NCBI RefSeq assembly: GCF_013260645.1
Contig: NZ_CP053921.1
Coordinates: 1 to 64,000, forward strand
From: Erythrobacter mangrovi
GTDB lineage: Bacteria > Pseudomonadota > Alphaproteobacteria > Sphingomonadales > Sphingomonadaceae
Direction: 5' to 3'
DNA length: 64,000 bases
The position numbers and the translations under genes were made by a program. Under the pieces are notes generated by a model. That model searched no databases and was not told the DNA's origin. It worked only from the letters and a program-made list of their open reading frames with translations. Positions 34,626 to 44,186 of the stretch are shown here, piece by piece. Positions within the stretch are counted from its first letter, which is position 1. Each line of letters begins with the position of its first letter.

Positions 34626-36023
34626 ATGCGAGGAGAACCGCAAGCCGCGAGCTATCGCCCCGATCCTGCCATCCTCATCCTCGCCGACTGGATTGGCGAC
34701 CCGGTGCCTTCCGCGAATTTTCCGTCGACCACGTTACGGTTTCGAAACGACCGCCACGCCGCCACGGTGGGGCTCGATCACTTCTCCGACGTGGAATGGT
34801 GTGCGCATTTCGGGCGCTTCGAACCTTTGCCCGACAACCTACCGCAACCCCTCGCGCTACGCTATCATGGCCACCAGTTCCGGGTGTACAATCCGGATAT
34901 TGGCGATGGACGCGGATTCCTGTTTGCGCAGGTCCGAGACGGCGCGGGACGCCTGCTGGACCTTGGTACAAAGGGCTCCGGCCAGACCCCATGGAGTCGC
35001 GATGGCGACGGGCGCCTAACGCTCAAGGGCGCGGTTCGCGAAATCCTCGCGACCGAGATGCTCGAGGCGCTTGGCGTAAATACCTCCAAGACCTTCAGCG
35101 TGATCGAAACCGGCGAGGAACTTTGGCGCAACGACGAACCATCACCCACCCGATCCGCCGTACTCACCCGGCTCAGTCACGGGCATATTCGCATCGGGAC
35201 CTTCCAGAGGTTGTTCGCGCTCAATGAACCAGAGCATATGGCGGCTCTGGTCGACTATTGCCTCGCAATTTTTCCCGGGCCGCCTCCGCCCGACGGCGCG
35301 CCCGGACGCGAGCAGTCGGCCGTGCAACTCATGCATCTCGTGGTCGAGCGACTGGCCGACCTCGCCGCGAGCTGGATGGTCGCGGGGTTCGTCCACGGCG
35401 TGCTCAACACCGACAACATGAATATCTCGGGCGAGAGCTTCGATTACGGCCCCTGGCGTTTCCTTCCGCGATGGGATCCTGCCTTCACTGCCGCATATTT
35501 CGACCATCAGGGCCTCTACGCCTTCGGGCGCCAGCCAGAGGCTTTGCATTGGAATTGCGGGCAATTGGGCGTGGCCTTGCGCCTGCTTGCAGACGCCCCG
35601 CCGCTGATCGCGGCGATGGAGCGCTTCGGTCCGCTATACATGGCGGCGATCGGCCGCCACTGGTGCTGGAGACTTGGGGTGGCCTCACGCGGGGTTGAGC
35701 AGGACGCTGCCTTGCTCGCCGCCTGCGAGGCCAATCTTCACGAGAGCGGCGAGACTCCCGACGCCTTCTTCTTCAGACATCGCGGTGGTCGCGGTGCCGA
35801 CGGCGACCTGGCCAAAGCCCTCTCAGAATATGAGGCAGAACCATCGACGCACAGTTACTGGTCGGGCGACGCACCTCAATCGATGTTGATCGACGAGGTC
35901 GAGCAAATCTGGTCCGCGATCGCCGATGGTGACGACTGGCAGCCGTTGGTCGACAAGATCGCTGCCGTGCGCCACATGGGCGAGGCGCATGGCCCCGCGC
36001 CTTCACCGGTGGGGCATGCCTGA
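34626..36023 (+). CDS. selO: protein adenylyltransferase SelO
   Basis: A 465-residue SelO/YdiU pseudokinase. The family block LDLGTKGSGQTPWSRDGDG is followed by REILATEMLEALGV, HGVLNTDNMNISGESFDYGP (metal and nucleotide site) and the HWNCGQLGVAL region. SelO transfers AMP to proteins involved in redox homeostasis. The bacterial form has no C-terminal selenocysteine and none is seen here. The start is uncertain: ATG 34626 or GTG 34593; neither has a strong ribosome site. Confidence 0.92.
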   Translation: MRGEPQAASYRPDPAILILADWIGDPVPSANFPSTTLRFRNDRHAATVGLDHFSDVEWCAHFGRFEPLPDNLPQPLALRYHGHQFRVYNPDIGDGRGFLFAQVRDGAGRLLDLGTKGSGQTPWSRDGDGRLTLKGAVREILATEMLEALGVNTSKTFSVIETGEELWRNDEPSPTRSAVLTRLSHGHIRIGTFQRLFALNEPEHMAALVDYCLAIFPGPPPPDGAPGREQSAVQLMHLVVERLADLAASWMVAGFVHGVLNTDNMNISGESFDYGPWRFLPRWDPAFTAAYFDHQGLYAFGRQPEALHWNCGQLGVALRLLADAPPLIAAMERFGPLYMAAIGRHWCWRLGVASRGVEQDAALLAACEANLHESGETPDAFFFRHRGGRGADGDLAKALSEYEAEPSTHSYWSGDAPQSMLIDEVEQIWSAIADGDDWQPLVDKIAAVRHMGEAHGPAPSPVGHA

Positions 36024-36110
36024 GACAACCACAAATCTGTATTTGACGCCCAACAGCGCCTGTCACATAGGCGCACGCCAAGAGCGAGAAGGGGCGCGGA
36101 AGGTCCGAGC

Positions 36111-37526
36111 GTGAGCAGTACAAGCCTAGTTTCCACCGAACCGGCAACCGGGGCCGAAATCTGGCGCGGTGAGGCCGGTGATGTCGATACCGTCGTTTCG
36201 CGAGGCCGCGAGGCGATGCGCGATTGGGCGCGCATGCCCCTGGCCCAGCGGATGGAGCTCATCCGGCGCTTTGCCAATGCGGTACGCAAGCACGCGGAAC
36301 AATTCGCGGAACTGATCGCACGCGAAACTGGCAAGCCGCTTTGGGAAGCCCGCACCGAAGTCGAAGCAGTCATCGGCAAGGTCGAGATCTCGATCACCGC
36401 CTATGCCGAACGCACAGGCATGAAGAAACTCAACAGCGCGCTCCAGGGCACCGCCGCGCTGCGGCATAAGCCGCACGGGTTGATGGCTGTGCTTGGTCCG
36501 TACAACTTCCCGGCGCACCTGCCCAACGGCCATATCGTACCTGCCCTGATCGCGGGTAATGTCGTGGTGTTCAAGCCGAGCGAAAAGACCCCAGCAGTCG
36601 GCGAATTCCTGACCCGCTGCTTTCACGAAGGCGGTGTTCCCGAGGGTGTCGTGCAGTGTCTTCACGGGGGTGCCGATGCGGGCAAGGCACTGGTCGAGCA
36701 CGCCGGAGTAGACGGCGTACTGTTCACCGGTTCTGCGCGTGCGGGCATCGCCATAAACCGCAAGCTCGCCACCAATCCCGGCAAGATTGTCGCGCTCGAA
36801 ATGGGCGGCAACAACCCGATCGTCGTCACCAACACGCCTAAGCTGCAGGACGCGGCCGTGACGATCGTACAATCCGCCTTCACCACCGCCGGCCAGCGCT
36901 GCACCGCTGCGCGCCGCTTGATCGTGGTCGACTCGATGTTCGATGCGCTGATCGCCGAGGTGAAGGCGCTCACCGAGCGACTGATCGTCGACGAGCCGTT
37001 CGCCGAACCTCAGCCATTCATGGGCTGCGTGATCGACAATGGTGCGGCCGACCTGATGTCGGAGAGCTTCGTCGCGCTCATGGGCCGTGGCGGCAAGCCG
37101 ATCGTCCACCTGCGCAGGCCCGACGAAAAGCTGCCCTTCCTCACCCCTGCCATCCTCGATGCGACGGAGATTTCGGAACGGCCCGACATCGAGCTGTTCG
37201 GCCCCTTGCTACAGGCGATCCGCGTCCCCGACCTCGATACTGCGATCGCAGAAGCGAACAACACCCGCTACGGACTGTCTGCCTCGCTGATCGGCGGCAG
37301 TCCGCAGGACTTCGAGCATTTCTGGCAAGAGATTCGCGCCGGCATCGTGAACTGGAACCGTCCAACCAATGGTGCCTCATCGGCAGCCCCGTTCGGTGGC
37401 GTCGGCCTATCGGGTAATCATCGTCCGGCGGCCTTCTATGCCGCGGATTATTGCGCCTATCCGGTCGCAAGCAACGAGATGGAGCAGCCACGCGCCACCA
37501 TCGGAGTCGGGCTCAAGGACAGTTAA
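36111..37526 (+). CDS. astD: succinylglutamate-semialdehyde dehydrogenase
   Basis: A 471-residue aldehyde dehydrogenase. The AstD-specific sequence GPYNFPAHLPNGHIVPAL, the ALEMGGNNP base Glu, GQRCTAARRL with the catalytic Cys, and the end PFGGVGLSGNHRPAAFYAAD are all present. It oxidises N-succinylglutamate semialdehyde in arginine catabolism (AST pathway) with NAD+. No astA, astB, astC or astE is in the window. GTG 36111 is the start. The gap to selO is 87 bases, so co-transcription is possible. Confidence 0.9.
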   Translation: MSSTSLVSTEPATGAEIWRGEAGDVDTVVSRGREAMRDWARMPLAQRMELIRRFANAVRKHAEQFAELIARETGKPLWEARTEVEAVIGKVEISITAYAERTGMKKLNSALQGTAALRHKPHGLMAVLGPYNFPAHLPNGHIVPALIAGNVVVFKPSEKTPAVGEFLTRCFHEGGVPEGVVQCLHGGADAGKALVEHAGVDGVLFTGSARAGIAINRKLATNPGKIVALEMGGNNPIVVTNTPKLQDAAVTIVQSAFTTAGQRCTAARRLIVVDSMFDALIAEVKALTERLIVDEPFAEPQPFMGCVIDNGAADLMSESFVALMGRGGKPIVHLRRPDEKLPFLTPAILDATEISERPDIELFGPLLQAIRVPDLDTAIAEANNTRYGLSASLIGGSPQDFEHFWQEIRAGIVNWNRPTNGASSAAPFGGVGLSGNHRPAAFYAADYCAYPVASNEMEQPRATIGVGLKDS

Positions 37527-37545
37527 GCTTCACCGGAGCAGTCGC

Positions 37546-38256
37546 TCAATTGGTGGTGACGAGGTCGACCTGGGTGATACCCTCGGGCAAACGACGGGCA
37601 TAGACCACATAGGCAGATGCACCCTTGGTACCGCTGAGGATGTTGTCGCCGGCCTTGATCGCATGATCGACCTTGAACCCTGCGTCCCGTGCGCGGGTGC
37701 TGTAAAAGGACAGCACGTCGTCCAGGGCGACTGGCGTGAGGTAGGAGACGATCCTCAACGCGCAGTCGCCCTGGTCGGTCCCCGCCGCTTCCTGTGTGTT
37801 ACCACGCGGATAGACGGGGAATGCAGCTGGTAGTTTGGCGGCCCATGTGGCGCTGTATTCCACAGCGTCGGCGCAATTCGCGCCACCTGGCTTGATCGCA
37901 GCAATCGCCGCCGCCCGCATGGCATCGGTGTCGGACTCATTACCGGCGAGCGGTCGGGGTGCCGGTGCCGGCTTGAGCTTGTCTACCCCGCCAACCAGTT
38001 CGGCCGCGCGGGCGCGCGCCGCTTCGATCGCGCGGGGGCTTTTGTCGATATTGGGGATCGCAGCATTGCCCGTGCCGGAGAGGGCCGCGTTCGCCTCATT
38101 GCGACCAGCCATATCGGGATCGGTCATCAATTCGTCATTGAGCGCCTGCTCGCTGGCCGGATCCATCGCCTCGTCAACCGCAGGCTCGTCGCTCCCGCCC
38201 CCGCAAGCGGCGAGCAGGGCAAGCGGGGCGACTGCGGCGATCTGGCGGAATTTCAT
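37546..38256 (-). CDS. putative lipoprotein
   Basis: A 236-residue protein with a lipobox (PLALLAACGGG), an acidic linker and a C-terminal domain with NCADAVEYSATW and GDCALRIVSYLTP, whose cysteines could pair. I do not recognise the family. It should be anchored in the periplasmic face of the inner or outer membrane. It is convergent with astD and stands alone downstream of another envelope gene. Confidence 0.7.
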   Translation of the reverse strand: MKFRQIAAVAPLALLAACGGGSDEPAVDEAMDPASEQALNDELMTDPDMAGRNEANAALSGTGNAAIPNIDKSPRAIEAARARAAELVGGVDKLKPAPAPRPLAGNESDTDAMRAAAIAAIKPGGANCADAVEYSATWAAKLPAAFPVYPRGNTQEAAGTDQGDCALRIVSYLTPVALDDVLSFYSTRARDAGFKVDHAIKAGDNILSGTKGASAYVVYARRLPEGITQVDLVTTN

Positions 38257-38366
38257 CGATACACTCCAGCGTAGCTGGCCAGACTTGTGAGGCGCGCTTG
38301 TGGCAGTTTCCAGCCCCTATTCGTTAGGTGCGCCACGGCGGGACAGGCGAGAGAACCAAAGCTTAA

Positions 38367-38405
38367 GGGCGCCGTCCGGCTCCCCATGGATACCGCACGG
38401 CGCCC
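38367..38405. terminator. hairpin downstream of the glycine-zipper gene
   Basis: Perfect 9-base arms GGGCGCCGT (38367-38375) and ACGGCGCCC (38397-38405) with a 21-base loop lie 65 bases past the stop of the minus-strand glycine-zipper gene. Probably a terminator; no T-tract. Confidence 0.45.
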
Positions 38406-38469
38406 TCGCGGCCCGTCTGGAGCCGCCTTGCCGATCATGGGTGGGCACGACCGGAAGCTGGTTTGATAG

Positions 38470-38982
38470 TTAGCCGCAGCGCGTGCTGGACCGATCGATC
38501 GAACGACCGAGCAGCGCGCCGGCAACCCCGCCAAGGATTGCGCCCAGCGTGCGATCCCCACCGCGACCGGCAACTTCATGCCCGATCAGCGCACCGACAC
38601 CCGCGCCGACCAGGAGACCGGTGGTGCCGTTGTCACGTCGGCAATAATAGCGCCCGTCTTGCCCCCGCCAGATCCTGGTATGGGCATAGACCGGCTGGCC
38701 GTAGTTGCGCGAGTAGCCCATGTAATAGGGTCGCTCATCCCGATAATCGCGGTAGTGATGATCGTCGCGGTAATCGCGATAGTCGCGGCGGTCGCCATAA
38801 TGATAGCCGCGGTCGCGCTTCCAGCGCTTGTCCTTCTTGCCGTGGTCAAAGCTCAGATCGCCATAGACGGCAGCATGCGCTGCCGGCGCTGCATGCGCGG
38901 CGGGGGCAGCAGCCGCTGGACTCGCCAAAACCATTCCGGTGGTAGCCAGCGCCAGGGCGATGGTCTTGAGGAAGTTGGCCAT
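38470..38982 (-). CDS. exported glycine-zipper 2TM domain protein
   Basis: A 170-residue protein: signal peptide ending at ASPAAAA, a Tyr/Arg/Asp-rich middle (YGDRRDYRDYRDDHHYRDYR), then WRGQDGRYYCRRDNGTTG and a glycine zipper (GLLVGAGVGALIGHEVAG and AILGGVAGALLGRSID). Proteins of this type sit in the outer membrane or periplasm and resemble the SlyB/17 kDa antigen tail. The middle is similar in composition to the RcnB-like protein at 5391. AAAAGGAC precedes the ATG. Confidence 0.78.
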   Translation of the reverse strand: MANFLKTIALALATTGMVLASPAAAAPAAHAAPAAHAAVYGDLSFDHGKKDKRWKRDRGYHYGDRRDYRDYRDDHHYRDYRDERPYYMGYSRNYGQPVYAHTRIWRGQDGRYYCRRDNGTTGLLVGAGVGALIGHEVAGRGGDRTLGAILGGVAGALLGRSIDRSSTRCG

Positions 38983-39166
38983 GGTCCGTGTCCTTTTCTG
39001 ATTTGCTGGGCCGAGCGACTCGGCTGATGTAGTTAAGGTTTAAGGCCTTCAACCTGAACAACCTGCAACCGCGCAGTCAGAATTGCGTTAAGCGGCGAAG
39101 CGTGACGCAGCGCGCGACGAAATGATGCTTGCGGGCTCGAAACGCGGCGCCTAGGCGCGATCGCAG

Positions 39167-40069
39167 ATGACCTCGACGCACGCACCTGCCGATCGCACCG
39201 GACTGGGTGCCGCCGTCGGAGCCTACCTGATCTGGGGGTTCCTGCCGCTCTACCTGATCCTGGTGAAGAGCGTCCCCGCCCTCGAATTCGTCGGCTGGCG
39301 GATCGTGTGGACGCTGCCGCTCTGCCTCATCATCGTACTGTTTCGCCGCCAGATTCCCGACGTTCTTGCCGCGCTGCGCAATCCACGCGTCATGGGGCTG
39401 CTGGCGCTGAGTTCATGCCTGATCGCGGTGAACTGGGTGGTCTATATCTGGGCGATCCAGACTGGTGAGGTCTATGCGGCGAGCCTCGGCTATTACATCA
39501 ACCCGCTGGTCAACGTCTTGCTGGGTACGCTGCTGCTGGGCGAACGCCTGAGCCGCACACAATGGGCGGCAGTCGCTCTCGCTGCGCTGGGCGTTTCCAT
39601 GCTGCTGGCAGGTGCGCTGACGACGCTGTGGATCAGCCTGACGCTGGCGCTCAGCTTCGGCACATATGGCCTTATCCGCAAGCAGGTACCGGTCGGCTCG
39701 CTGCCGGGCCTCACGATCGAGTCGACAATCCTGCTCCTCCCGTCTGCCGGCGTGATCGCCTGGTATGCCGCACAACCCGCCGGTTCGTCATTCGGACACG
39801 ATCTTGGCCTCAGCCTGTCCATCGTCCTGGGCGGAGCGCTGACCGCCTTTCCACTGCTGCTGTTCGCCATCGCCGCGCGCAAGCTGCCCTATTCGACGCT
39901 CGGCTTCATCCAGTTCCTGGCGCCGAGCATCGTCTTCGTGCTCGGCCTAACCGTATTCGAGAAACCGCTCCATCCCGCCGAAATCGCCTGCTTCGCCTGC
40001 ATCTGGGGCGCCGCCGCGATCTTCGTGTGGGACCTTGCCTCGCGGTCTAGGAAACCAGCCGCCAGCTGA
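39167..40069 (+). CDS. rarD: EamA-family transporter RarD
   Basis: A 300-residue, ten-helix transporter of the RarD branch: [17 protein letters not shown] at the start, [38 protein letters not shown] and the [17 protein letters not shown] block. It probably exports or imports a small metabolite; RarD was linked to chloramphenicol sensitivity in some species. Its last 23 bases overlap the convergent pyrC. Confidence 0.88.
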   Translation: MTSTHAPADRTGLGAAVGAYLIWGFLPLYLILVKSVPALEFVGWRIVWTLPLCLIIVLFRRQIPDVLAALRNPRVMGLLALSSCLIAVNWVVYIWAIQTGEVYAASLGYYINPLVNVLLGTLLLGERLSRTQWAAVALAALGVSMLLAGALTTLWISLTLALSFGTYGLIRKQVPVGSLPGLTIESTILLLPSAGVIAWYAAQPAGSSFGHDLGLSLSIVLGGALTAFPLLLFAIAARKLPYSTLGFIQFLAPSIVFVLGLTVFEKPLHPAEIACFACIWGAAAIFVWDLASRSRKPAAS

Positions 40070-41081
40070 GTGTCTCACTCGCATGGAAGGGGACGATGAC
40101 GGCCTCCCCACCAGAGACCTCGGCGGGAACCGATACGGGCGCCTTCTCCAGCGTGACCGTGCCTTCGTTCAGCGGAAGACCGTAGAAAGCCGGGCCGTTC
40201 TCCGCGGCAAAGGCCTCGAACCGGTCGAGTGCGCCCTCCTCGTCGAACACGGTGATGTAGCTTTCCAGCGCATAGGGCGCGTTGAATATCCCTGCACAAC
40301 CGCAGTCGGTTTCCTTGGTGTGGCGATGGTGCGGTGCACTGTCGGTGCCGAGGAAGTACTTCGCCGAACCGCCCGTCGCGGCCTTGCGCAAAGCCAGCCG
40401 GTGTTCCTCGCGCTTGGCAACCGGCAGGCAGTACATGTGCGGGCGGATACCTCCGACCAGCATGGCATTGCGGTTGATGTGGAGGTGCTGCGGCGTGATC
40501 GTGGCGGCGACATTGGGGCCCGCCGCATCGACGAACTCGGCGGCCTGCCTGGTGGTGATGTGCTCGAAGATCACTTTCAGTTCGGGCAGGCGATCGACCA
40601 GCGGGGCCAGCACGCGATCGATGAACACGGCCTCACGGTCGAAGATGTCGATATCGGCATGCGTCACTTCACCATGCACACAGAGCGGCATGCCCACTTC
40701 CGCCATGCGTTCGAGCACCGCGGCGATATTTGCGATGTCGGTTACGCCATGGTCCGAATTGGTCGTCGCACCAGCCGGGTAGAGTTTCGCAGCCGTCAGC
40801 ACGCCATCGGCAAATCCTGCGGCAAGATCGGCCGGGTCGGTCATGTCAGTAAGATAGGCGGTCATCAACGGGGTGAAGTCGACACCTTCGGGCACGGCAT
40901 CGAGGATCCGATCACGATAGGCGGCGGCGAGCGCACTGGTCGTCACCGGCGGCGAGAGGTTCGGCATCACGATTGCCCGGGCAAACTGGTGCGCCGTGTA
41001 CGGAACCACGGCGCGCATCGTCGCCCCATCGCGAAAGTGTAGATGCCAGTCGTCGGGGCGGCGGATGGTCAGGCGGTTCAT
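40047..41081 (-). CDS. pyrC: dihydroorotase, type II
   Basis: A 344-residue zinc enzyme. Motifs: [13 protein letters not shown] (metal-binding HxH), the carboxylated Lys in [15 protein letters not shown], histidines in CVHGEVTH and FEHITT, and the final Asp in LGTDSAPH. It closes carbamoyl-aspartate to dihydroorotate in pyrimidine synthesis. ATG 41081 is preferred over the TTG two codons earlier. It is divergent from ygfZ; a repeat unit lies just upstream. Confidence 0.95.
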   Translation of the reverse strand: MNRLTIRRPDDWHLHFRDGATMRAVVPYTAHQFARAIVMPNLSPPVTTSALAAAYRDRILDAVPEGVDFTPLMTAYLTDMTDPADLAAGFADGVLTAAKLYPAGATTNSDHGVTDIANIAAVLERMAEVGMPLCVHGEVTHADIDIFDREAVFIDRVLAPLVDRLPELKVIFEHITTRQAAEFVDAAGPNVAATITPQHLHINRNAMLVGGIRPHMYCLPVAKREEHRLALRKAATGGSAKYFLGTDSAPHHRHTKETDCGCAGIFNAPYALESYITVFDEEGALDRFEAFAAENGPAFYGLPLNEGTVTLEKAPVSVPAEVSGGEAVIVPFHASETLSWRLVS

Positions 41082-41096
41082 GGGCAAGCGGCAATC

Positions 41097-41130
41097 CTAC
41101 ACGATGGAACACATGGAACAGGGTCCAGGG
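41097..41130. repeat. dispersed TGGAACAC pair repeat, copy 2
   Basis: The second copy of the unit at 9994-10026: CGATGGAACACATGGAACAG then GGTCC. Two TGGAACA units are again 9 bases apart (41105 and 41114). It lies just upstream of pyrC. A direct repeat of TGTAGGAC follows at 41212-41230, a motif also present at 10124. Confidence 0.55.
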
Positions 41131-41273
41131 AAAAACGAAACCACTCCCCAGATTCGTGCAAATACGGTCGTGAAACGGCGCATCGGGCGAACATGGCGGC
41201 AGCTCTTATCCTGTAGGACGCTTGTAGGACAGACTGCTCTTGATCCGGCGGACAAATACCCCAGCTTGGCTCG

Positions 41274-42011
41274 ATGACCGCTACCCGCCTATTCGACCGC
41301 GCCGTAATCCGCCTCACTCCAAAAGACGAGGGCGAAGACGTCGCAGGTTTCCTCCAGGGCCTCGTGACGAACGATGTCACCAGCCTGTTGCCTGTTTATG
41401 CCGGGTTGCTGTCACCACAAGGCAAGACGCTGTTCGACTTCATCGTATGGCCGGGTGCCGAAGGCGAACTCCAGCTCGATTGCGAGGCAGCGGCCGCAGA
41501 AGATCTTGCCAAGCGCCTCTCGCTCTATCGCCTGCGCCGCAAGATCGCGATCGCCGTCGATCCTGCGGTGGGCGTGCATTGGCAGCCCGAACCGGGCGAT
41601 GGCGGCGCAGCCGATCCGCGGCTCGCGGCATTGGGTCAGCGCTGGCTGGCGCCCGTGTCCGAGGAGGACGATGCAGCGGACGCCGTATGGCATGCGCACC
41701 GATTGAAGCTGGGTGTGCCCGAAGGGCGCGCGGAGCTTGGCGACATCCTCTGGCTGGAAACCAATGCAGTCGAGCTCCACGGCGTCAGCTTTTCGAAGGG
41801 CTGTTATGTCGGGCAAGAGAACACTGCCCGCATGAACTGGCGCCAGAAGGTCAACCGGCGGTTGGTCGTGGTTCCATTAGAGCAATCCGAGGAGAAGCGG
41901 CGGAAGGTGGAATACCCCGCCCTCAACCTCGCGATCGACCATTTGCGGGTGGAAGCGATCGATCCCGGCACTGCACCGCACTGGCTACAGTCGGCGCTCA
42001 GCCCTGCGTAA
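41274..42011 (+). CDS. ygfZ: folate-binding protein YgfZ (GcvT-like)
   Basis: A 245-residue GcvT-related protein. It has the diagnostic KGCYVGQENTAR motif with the conserved Cys, and an N-terminal GcvT-like LQGLVTNDVTSL. YgfZ/IBA57 uses folate to help the assembly or repair of certain [4Fe-4S] proteins such as MiaB. It is shorter than E. coli YgfZ, as usual for alphaproteobacteria. It overlaps the end of the convergent TetR gene by 14 bases. Confidence 0.9.
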   Translation: MTATRLFDRAVIRLTPKDEGEDVAGFLQGLVTNDVTSLLPVYAGLLSPQGKTLFDFIVWPGAEGELQLDCEAAAAEDLAKRLSLYRLRRKIAIAVDPAVGVHWQPEPGDGGAADPRLAALGQRWLAPVSEEDDAADAVWHAHRLKLGVPEGRAELGDILWLETNAVELHGVSFSKGCYVGQENTARMNWRQKVNRRLVVVPLEQSEEKRRKVEYPALNLAIDHLRVEAIDPGTAPHWLQSALSPA

Positions 42012-42597
42012 TAAACTCGGCAATCGAGCTTACGAGCATCCGTTCGGCACGATCGCGCGCTGCCGTCGGTGGCAGGCCAAGTGATCTCGCCAGCGCACTG
42101 CCGATCAGAGCGTCGCCCATCGCCATCAGCACCAACGCCAGGGTTTCCTCATGCACCTGCAGTGGGGCCGCGCCATGCGCCGCCTCTTCCGGGGCAATCT
42201 CATCGACCAGGTCGTGGATCGTTTCGACGATGGGAGTCAGCGCATCCTCGTTGCCGGTCAGGATCATCCAGCTGGCGAGCGCCCCCGCCCCCTCTTTGTC
42301 GAAGGCGTCGAAGGCGAGGTCGACCACTTCGCGGGGACTACCCAGGCCCGCCCGGCTTGCCCTGACGGCATCTACGATGGTCGCGCAGACAGTTTCAGCC
42401 AGGTGCCGTGCGAGATCGCGCTGGAGCCCTGCCGCCGATCCGAAATGGTGCAGCAGGTTCGCATGGGTCCGCCCGATTCGCGCCGCGACGGCTTTCAGGG
42501 TCACGGCCTGCGGACCTGCTTCGATCAGCAAGGCACGCGCCGCTTCCAGCGCTGCGAGGCGGGATTCTTCGGGAGACAATCGCTTACGGGTCGCCAT
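41998..42597 (-). CDS. TetR-family regulator
   Basis: A 199-residue protein with the TetR DNA-binding head (AARALLIEAGPQAVTLKAVA ... GRTHANLLHHFGS). The C-terminal ligand domain is all-helical. It is divergent from the PF10118 gene and most probably represses it through the TGACA/TGTCA palindrome at 42652. The ligand is unknown. Confidence 0.85.
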   Translation of the reverse strand: MATRKRLSPEESRLAALEAARALLIEAGPQAVTLKAVAARIGRTHANLLHHFGSAAGLQRDLARHLAETVCATIVDAVRASRAGLGSPREVVDLAFDAFDKEGAGALASWMILTGNEDALTPIVETIHDLVDEIAPEEAAHGAAPLQVHEETLALVLMAMGDALIGSALARSLGLPPTAARDRAERMLVSSIAEFITQG

Positions 42598-42648
42598 CGG
42601 CGAACCGTTAACCGATCGCAGCGCCGTGTGAAAGCCGTCACGAAAACT

Positions 42649-42684
42649 TATTGACAGTAGTGTCAGTAACCACTACTTACATCG
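42649..42684 (+). promoter_or_regulatory. promoter with TetR-type operator
   Basis: -35 TTGACA (42651-42656) and -10 TACTTA (42674-42679) are 17 bases apart. The palindrome TGACA-GTAG-TGTCA (42652-42665) overlaps the -35, and another TGTCA occurs at 42686. Binding of a dimer would block the promoter of the gene at 42712. Confidence 0.6.
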
Positions 42685-42711
42685 ATGTCAGTTAATCTCG
42701 TGGAGCCTTCT

Positions 42712-43590
42712 ATGAACGCCCCCGTTTCTATCGATACCAATTCCCGCAGTCACGCACCGACCCCCGCCGATCTCACCCTCACCGTACGCGACGAACGCTT
42801 CAACCGCGGCACGACTCCGCGCCGCTGGTGGGCGGGCGAGCCGTTCGGTACGGCCTGGCACAATGCCCTGTCGGCCACATTCCCGCGCGGCGAGGCTTTC
42901 TTCATCGAAGCGGTAAAGGCGCACCGCGACGGTGCCAGCCCCAAGCTCGAGGCGGAAATCCGCGCCTTCGTGAAGCAGGAAATCAACCACACGCGCGAAC
43001 ACATCGCCTTCAATCGCCTTGCCGAAGAGCATGGCTATGACATCAAGGCAATCGACGCTCGCGTGGCGGAAATGCTCGCCCTCACCCGCGGCCGTCCGCC
43101 GATCGTCGACCTGGCGGCAACCATGGCGCTGGAACACTACACCGCGATGATGGCCTACGAGTTCCTCGCGAACCCCAAGCATTTCAAAGACGCGGATCCC
43201 GAAGTTCGCAAGATGTGGACGTGGCACTCGATCGAAGAGATCGAACACAAGGGCGTCGCTTTCGACACCTATCTCCACGCGACGCGCGACTGGACCCCGT
43301 TCCGCCGCTGGAAATTGCGTAGCCTGATGATGCTGATCGTCACGCTGAACTTCTTCCGCAATCGCTGGAAGGATACGCTGGAATTGCTGGCACAGGACGG
43401 GATTACCGGATGGAAGGCCAAGTGGGGCCTGCTCAAGTACCTGACCATCACCCCCGGCGTGGTCCGCCGCATCTTCCCGGCATGGCTGAGCTATTTCAAG
43501 CCCAGTTTCCATCCTTGGGATCACGACGATCGCGCGCTGATCAACAAGCATGAGGGCGAGTTCGAAGCGGCTCTGATGCCCGCCGAGTAA
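42712..43590 (+). CDS. PF10118 family metal-dependent hydrolase-like membrane protein
   Basis: A 292-residue protein of the predicted metal-dependent hydrolase family PF10118. Likely metal ligands occur in FVKQEINHTREHIAFN, MALEHYTAM and WHSIEEIEHKGVAFD, a di-iron/ferritin-like arrangement of E and H residues. A membrane-associated helix follows (LMMLIVTLNFF). The family is linked to lipid or hydrocarbon metabolism by its neighbours, but no reaction is proven. ATG 42712 has GTGGAG upstream; ATG 42685 is possible but lies at the promoter's edge. Confidence 0.82.
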   Translation: MNAPVSIDTNSRSHAPTPADLTLTVRDERFNRGTTPRRWWAGEPFGTAWHNALSATFPRGEAFFIEAVKAHRDGASPKLEAEIRAFVKQEINHTREHIAFNRLAEEHGYDIKAIDARVAEMLALTRGRPPIVDLAATMALEHYTAMMAYEFLANPKHFKDADPEVRKMWTWHSIEEIEHKGVAFDTYLHATRDWTPFRRWKLRSLMMLIVTLNFFRNRWKDTLELLAQDGITGWKAKWGLLKYLTITPGVVRRIFPAWLSYFKPSFHPWDHDDRALINKHEGEFEAALMPAE

Positions 43591-43611
43591 CCCACCGACA
43601 GAACGAGCAAA

Positions 43612-43641
43612 AAAGGCCCCGCGAGCGATCGCGGGGCCTTT
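43612..43641. terminator. bidirectional hairpin terminator
   Basis: A perfect 13-base-pair stem AAAGGCCCCGCGA / TCGCGGGGCCTTT with loop GCGA between convergent genes. The A and T runs on both sides make it work in both directions. Confidence 0.85.
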
Positions 43642-43646
43642 CGTAT

Positions 43647-44186
43647 TCAGGCTGCCATCGGCGGAGTGAGGTCCACCTCGTCCAGGTCGAGCCGATACAG
43701 GGCGCAGTCGGCTTCCTCCCCGCGGCCGCAGCTGTGGCGCTTGGTGACCTTGCCCGTCGGCCGGAAGCCGAGCTTGCGCAACACCTTGCCCGAAGCCGGG
43801 TTGTCGAGGAAATGCCCCGCTTCCAGCCTTTCATAGCCCAGCAGCTTGGCGACTTCGATCACGCCGGTCCCGGCTTCGGTCGCAAAGCCCTGACCCCAGT
43901 ATGGACGGGCGATCCAGTAACCGAGCTCAATCCCGGTATCGGTCGCACCGAATCCGATCGAGCCGATAATCTGCGAGCCGTTGTTGCTCGGCAGGGTCAT
44001 AAGGAAATTCGGCATGCGTGGATCTTGCTCGCGGGCTACGAACTCGCGGGCATGTTCGGGAAGATAGGGCCAGGGGGCTCGCGCAAGATTGCGGACCACG
44101 CCCTTGTCGGCGATCCCGCCGAACAGCGCTTCCCAATCTTCGGGCCAGGCGGGCCGCAACAGCAGCCTCTGCGTCACATGGAACAT
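43647..44186 (-). CDS. GNAT-family N-acetyltransferase
   Basis: A 179-residue acetyltransferase_3-type protein of the RimJ/RimL/YdaF group: VTQRLLLRPAWPEDWEAL at the start, IELGYWIARPYWGQGFATEA with the acetyl-CoA loop, and NPASGKVLRKLGFRPTG at the end. It acetylates an amine on a protein or small molecule; the target is unknown. ATG 44186 is favoured since GGGGAGA lies 6 bases upstream. It is convergent with the PF10118 gene. Confidence 0.87.
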   Translation of the reverse strand: MFHVTQRLLLRPAWPEDWEALFGGIADKGVVRNLARAPWPYLPEHAREFVAREQDPRMPNFLMTLPSNNGSQIIGSIGFGATDTGIELGYWIARPYWGQGFATEAGTGVIEVAKLLGYERLEAGHFLDNPASGKVLRKLGFRPTGKVTKRHSCGRGEEADCALYRLDLDEVDLTPPMAA

